A DNA stretch of 14,289 nt, taken from an uncultured Eubacteriales bacterium (lineage in GTDB: Bacteria > Bacillota > Clostridia > Oscillospirales > CAG-272). The position numbers and the translations under genes were made by a program. The notes beneath the pieces are model-generated. The model was not told where the DNA came from and ran no database searches. It saw only the letters and a list, made by a program, of their open reading frames with translations. Position 1 is the stretch's first letter. Every line of letters begins with the position of its first letter. Location of the stretch: assembly GCA_900548735.1 (NCBI GenBank), contig URMC01000042.1, forward strand, positions 1 through 14,289, given 5' to 3'. This document shows, in pieces, positions 12,366 to 14,289 of the stretch.

Positions 12366-13448
12366 ATGAAAATCAATGATCTGCCGCGCGGGATTGACGG
12401 CGGCAAATGGAATTCCGGTCACGTGCAGGGCATCGCCGTGGACGTGAAAAAAGGTTTTGTTTACTATTCTTTTACCACGGTGCTGGCAAAAACCGACCTG
12501 CTCGGCAACCTGATCGGGTACGCCGGCGGGCTTGTGGGGCACCTTGGCTGTATCGACATCAACCCGGAGGACGGCAAAGTCTACGGCTCACTGGAATTTA
12601 AAAACGACGCAATCGGTCAGGGCATTTTCAAAACCCTCGGCAAAGAAGGCGCGCCCGCGGAGGACGCGTTCTATGTGGCGATTTTTGACGTGGACAAAAT
12701 CACCCGCCCCGCGATGGACGCGGAAAAAGACGGCATTATGACCGCCGTGTGGCTGCCCGATGTGGTGGAGGATTACAACGGCAAGGGCGTGAACGGAGAG
12801 GATCACCGTTACGGTTGCAGCGGGATTGACGGCACGTCGTTCGGCCCCGTGTTCGGCGCCCCGGCGGATTCCCCTTCCATGCTGATGATCTGCTACGGCG
12901 TCTACCGCGACCTCGCGCGCACCGATAACGATTATCAGGTCATCCTGCAATACGACTGGCGCAGATTTGCCGCCGCGGCGAAGCCGCTGACGCAGGAGGC
13001 GCCGCACCACAGCGGCGTGCGCGCGGAAGAAAGATACTTCTTTTTCACCGGCAACACCACCTACGGCGTGCAGAACCTGCTGTATGACCCCGCCTCCCGT
13101 TGCTGGTGCGTGGCGGTTTACGTGGGCAAAAAGCCGGAATTTGCCAACTATTCGTTCTTCCTCATTGACGGCACGAAAGCGCCGGTGAAAGAACCCTTAC
13201 GCGGGATGAATGGTGAGGAGGGGGCGGTACTTTCCCCCGCACCGTATGGTGAGCCGGGCATGAACGGCGGCGCGCCAGGCTTCCGCTTTCCTTGGGGCAC
13301 CACGGGCATTCATGCGCTGGGTAACGGGTATTTCTACATCTCGCACGAGGGGCGCACCGATCCGCCCGAAAAACTGCATACCTGCCATATCCACCTGTAT
13401 CAGGCGGATTTTGCACACCCGGAGTGCTTCCGACTGGTAGAAAATTAA
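12366..13448 (+). CDS. Unrecognised protein, possibly beta-propeller
   Basis: I do not recognise this 360-residue protein. It has no signal peptide, no membrane segment and no catalytic motif I can name, so it is probably cytoplasmic. Repeated short strands with G-x-V/I-Y (VKKGFVYYS, DGKVYGSLEF) and D-P/I-N loops (INPEDGK, YDPASRCWC) give a pattern like WD/NHL/YVTN-type beta-propellers, though I cannot define blade boundaries. Two H-rich patches (EAPHHSGV at about 212-219, HTCHIHLYQ at about 338-346) and cysteines could bind a metal; this is speculative. The start is the ATG at 12366, with GGAGGAGG 7 bases before it; the ATG at 12361 is out of frame. It has its own promoter and is followed by rubrerythrin after 107 bases, with no terminator between, so readthrough is possible. 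Confidence 0.85.
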   Translation: MKINDLPRGIDGGKWNSGHVQGIAVDVKKGFVYYSFTTVLAKTDLLGNLIGYAGGLVGHLGCIDINPEDGKVYGSLEFKNDAIGQGIFKTLGKEGAPAEDAFYVAIFDVDKITRPAMDAEKDGIMTAVWLPDVVEDYNGKGVNGEDHRYGCSGIDGTSFGPVFGAPADSPSMLMICYGVYRDLARTDNDYQVILQYDWRRFAAAAKPLTQEAPHHSGVRAEERYFFFTGNTTYGVQNLLYDPASRCWCVAVYVGKKPEFANYSFFLIDGTKAPVKEPLRGMNGEEGAVLSPAPYGEPGMNGGAPGFRFPWGTTGIHALGNGYFYISHEGRTDPPEKLHTCHIHLYQADFAHPECFRLVEN

Positions 13449-13450
13449 AA

Positions 13451-13465
13451 TTAAAATAATTCTAA
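13451..13465. promoter_or_regulatory. PerR-like box upstream of rubrerythrin (candidate)
   Basis: TTAAAATAATTCTAA matches the PerR box TTATAATnATTATAA at 12 of 14 defined positions; the two mismatches are at symmetric positions 4 and 12. It ends 17 bases before the -35 box. Peroxide-responsive PerR control of rubrerythrins is known in clostridia. AT-richness just after a stop codon makes a chance match possible. Confidence 0.45.
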
Positions 13466-13482
13466 TTTTTTCTCAAAACCTC

Positions 13483-13511
13483 TTGCAATCGCGAAAAAAG
13501 TGTGATACAAT
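13483..13511 (+). promoter_or_regulatory. Rubrerythrin promoter
   Basis: TTGCAA (13483-13488) and TACAAT (13506-13511) are separated by 17 bases, with TGA before the -10. The leader is about 40 bases long and ends in GAGGAGG, 8 bases before the ATG. Confidence 0.85.
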
Positions 13512-13555
13512 AAAATCAAGCCGAAAGGCAAACTTCTGATGAGGAGGATTTTAAA

Positions 13556-14110
13556 ATGAAAAAATGGAGATGCACCGTTTGCGGTGAGATTGTGGAATCT
13601 GATGTACGCCCGGACAAATGTCCGCTTTGCAAAGCGCCGGGTGAAAAATTTGTGGAAGTGGTGGAGGAGTCCAACACCTGGGCAACCGAGCATGTGATCG
13701 GCGTTGCCAAGGAGCCGGGCGTGCCCGCCGAGATCGTGGAGGGGCTGCGCGCCAACTTCCAGGGTGAGTGCACCGAGGTCGGCATGTATCTGGCGATGAG
13801 CCGTGCCGCCGCAAGAGAAGGCTACCCCGAGATCGCGGAGTACTGGAAAACCGCCGCATATGAGGAGGCAGAGCACGCCGCCAAGTTTGCGGAGCTGCTG
13901 GGCGAGTGCGTTTCTCCCTCTACCAAAGAGAACCTGACCGTGCGCGTTGCCGCCGAAAACGGCGCTACCGCGGGCAAATTTGAACTGGCAAAACTGGCAA
14001 AAGCCAACAATCTTGACGCCATTCACGACACCGTACATGAAATGGCAAAAGACGAAGCAAGACACGGCAGAGCGTTCCAGGGGCTCTTAAACCGCTACTT
14101 CGGGAAATAA
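13556..14110 (+). CDS. rbr: Reverse-type rubrerythrin (rubredoxin-first)
   Basis: This 184-residue protein has an N-terminal rubredoxin-like domain with C6-x2-C9 and C22-x2-C25 binding one iron, then a four-helix di-iron domain with ligand-like E71/E74, E104-x2-H107 (EEAEH), E134 and E167-x2-H170 (DEARH). This domain order defines the 'reverse rubrerythrins' of clostridia, which act as NADH-linked peroxidases in oxygen and hydrogen peroxide detoxification. Electrons reach the di-iron site through the rubredoxin-like centre from a separate NADH-rubredoxin reductase, not encoded here. It is cytoplasmic. It has its own strong promoter and a PerR-like box. Confidence 0.95.
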   Translation: MKKWRCTVCGEIVESDVRPDKCPLCKAPGEKFVEVVEESNTWATEHVIGVAKEPGVPAEIVEGLRANFQGECTEVGMYLAMSRAAAREGYPEIAEYWKTAAYEEAEHAAKFAELLGECVSPSTKENLTVRVAAENGATAGKFELAKLAKANNLDAIHDTVHEMAKDEARHGRAFQGLLNRYFGK

Positions 14111-14145
14111 TCGGAAACACGAAACGCCGCCCCCGCCTTTGGCGG

Positions 14146-14205
14146 GGGGCATCTGCGGTGCGGCTTGCAGGCTGACGCGGCGCTTTGGGTGCGTTCGCTG
14201 AAAGT
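14146..14205 (+). repeat. GCACCTGCGGTGC module, copy 4
   Basis: GGGGGCATCTGCGGTGCGGC, TTGCAGGCTGACGCGG and CGCTTTGGGTGCG are colinear with 5007-5060 and 8249-8302 (reverse). One arm of the small dyad has changed (CATC instead of CACC). Just before it, CCCCCGCC-TTT-GGCGGGGG at 14130-14148 may be a weak terminator for rubrerythrin, but no T-run follows. Confidence 0.65.
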
Positions 14206-14289
14206 TTAGCGTGCGCCGTGTAAAAATTTTTGAGGGAGTCAAGAGGGGACTTTTTATAAAAAGTCCCCTCTTGCGCGCGCCTGCGGCGG
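14206..14289 (+). repeat. Intergenic hairpin element, copy 7, running off the window
   Basis: AAAAATTTTTGAGGGAGTC leads to a perfect 32-base palindrome at 14241-14272 (AAGAGGGGACTTTTTA and its complement), then CTTGCGCGCGCCTGCGGCGG as in 1191-1213. The stem reads GAGGGGACTTTTT here, AGGAAACTTTT at 8014 and AGGGGGCTTTTT at 1168, all still pairing. The next tandem unit probably lies just outside the window. Confidence 0.75.

Noticed and set aside
14129..14150. Strong intrinsic terminator for rubrerythrin
   Set aside because: The CCCCCGCC / GGCGGGGG stem is good, but the following sequence (CATCTGCGG) has no U-run. It is noted under the adjacent repeat only.

Overview
The window is a GC-rich, bacterial chromosomal segment that looks like an uncultured or gut-type anaerobic member of the Clostridia (Bacillota). 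The grounds are strong GGAGG-type ribosome binding sites, sigma-A promoters with extended -10 (TGn) elements, a rubredoxin-first ('reverse') rubrerythrin, a three-gene GlpA-like/FAD-oxidoreductase/DUF1667 operon of the clostridial type, and a DUF378 protein. This placement is inferred from gene content; no rRNA or other phylogenetic marker is present. There are no tRNA or rRNA genes, no CRISPR array, no transposase and no phage genes. I found no defence or biosynthetic system.

Layout. (1) 3-1100 (+): the 3' part of an MFS permease, cut by the window edge. (2) 1101-1681: a 580-base gap of repeat modules and a bidirectional terminator. (3) 1682-4744 (-): a tightly overlapping operon of a GlpA-like FAD oxidoreductase with a [2Fe-2S] BFD domain, a second FAD/NAD-binding oxidoreductase and a DUF1667 cysteine protein, driven from an extended -10 promoter near 4838. 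(4) 4745-5223: more repeat modules plus the dinB terminator. (5) 5224-6456 (-): dinB (DNA polymerase IV), divergent from (6) 6573-7934 (+): a small lipoprotein and an endonuclease/exonuclease/phosphatase-family protein. (7) 7935-8302: two copies of a repeat element facing each other, forming a very long inverted repeat between convergent genes. (8) 8303-11652 (-): a four-gene overlapping operon, cca, alpha/beta hydrolase, ruvX and YgjP-like metallopeptidase, with a clear promoter at 11687-11715. (9) 11823-12050 (+): DUF378 membrane protein with its own terminator. (10) 12366-13448 (+): an unrecognised, possibly beta-propeller protein with a clear promoter. (11) 13556-14110 (+): rubrerythrin with a clear promoter and a PerR-like box. 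(12) 14111-14289: repeat modules running off the end.

Most genes are ordinary housekeeping, redox or repair functions. The least ordinary signal is between the genes. The same few modules recur in five of the gaps in both orientations: a tri-part hairpin element, a GTAGGGG-headed hairpin, and a GCACCTGCGGTGC-headed module. Their hairpin stems differ between copies by paired, compensating changes. They lie downstream of gene ends or terminators and are absent from the compact promoter gaps. They look like a genome-wide family of structured intergenic repeats, some copies doubling as terminators. How many exist genome-wide, and whether they move, cannot be seen here.

Two regulatory candidates also stand out: a 15-bp PerR-like site (12 of 14 defined positions) upstream of rubrerythrin, and an 18-bp Rex-like site (11 of 14) upstream of the GlpA-like operon. 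Both fit redox control of the genes they precede, but both are read by eye.
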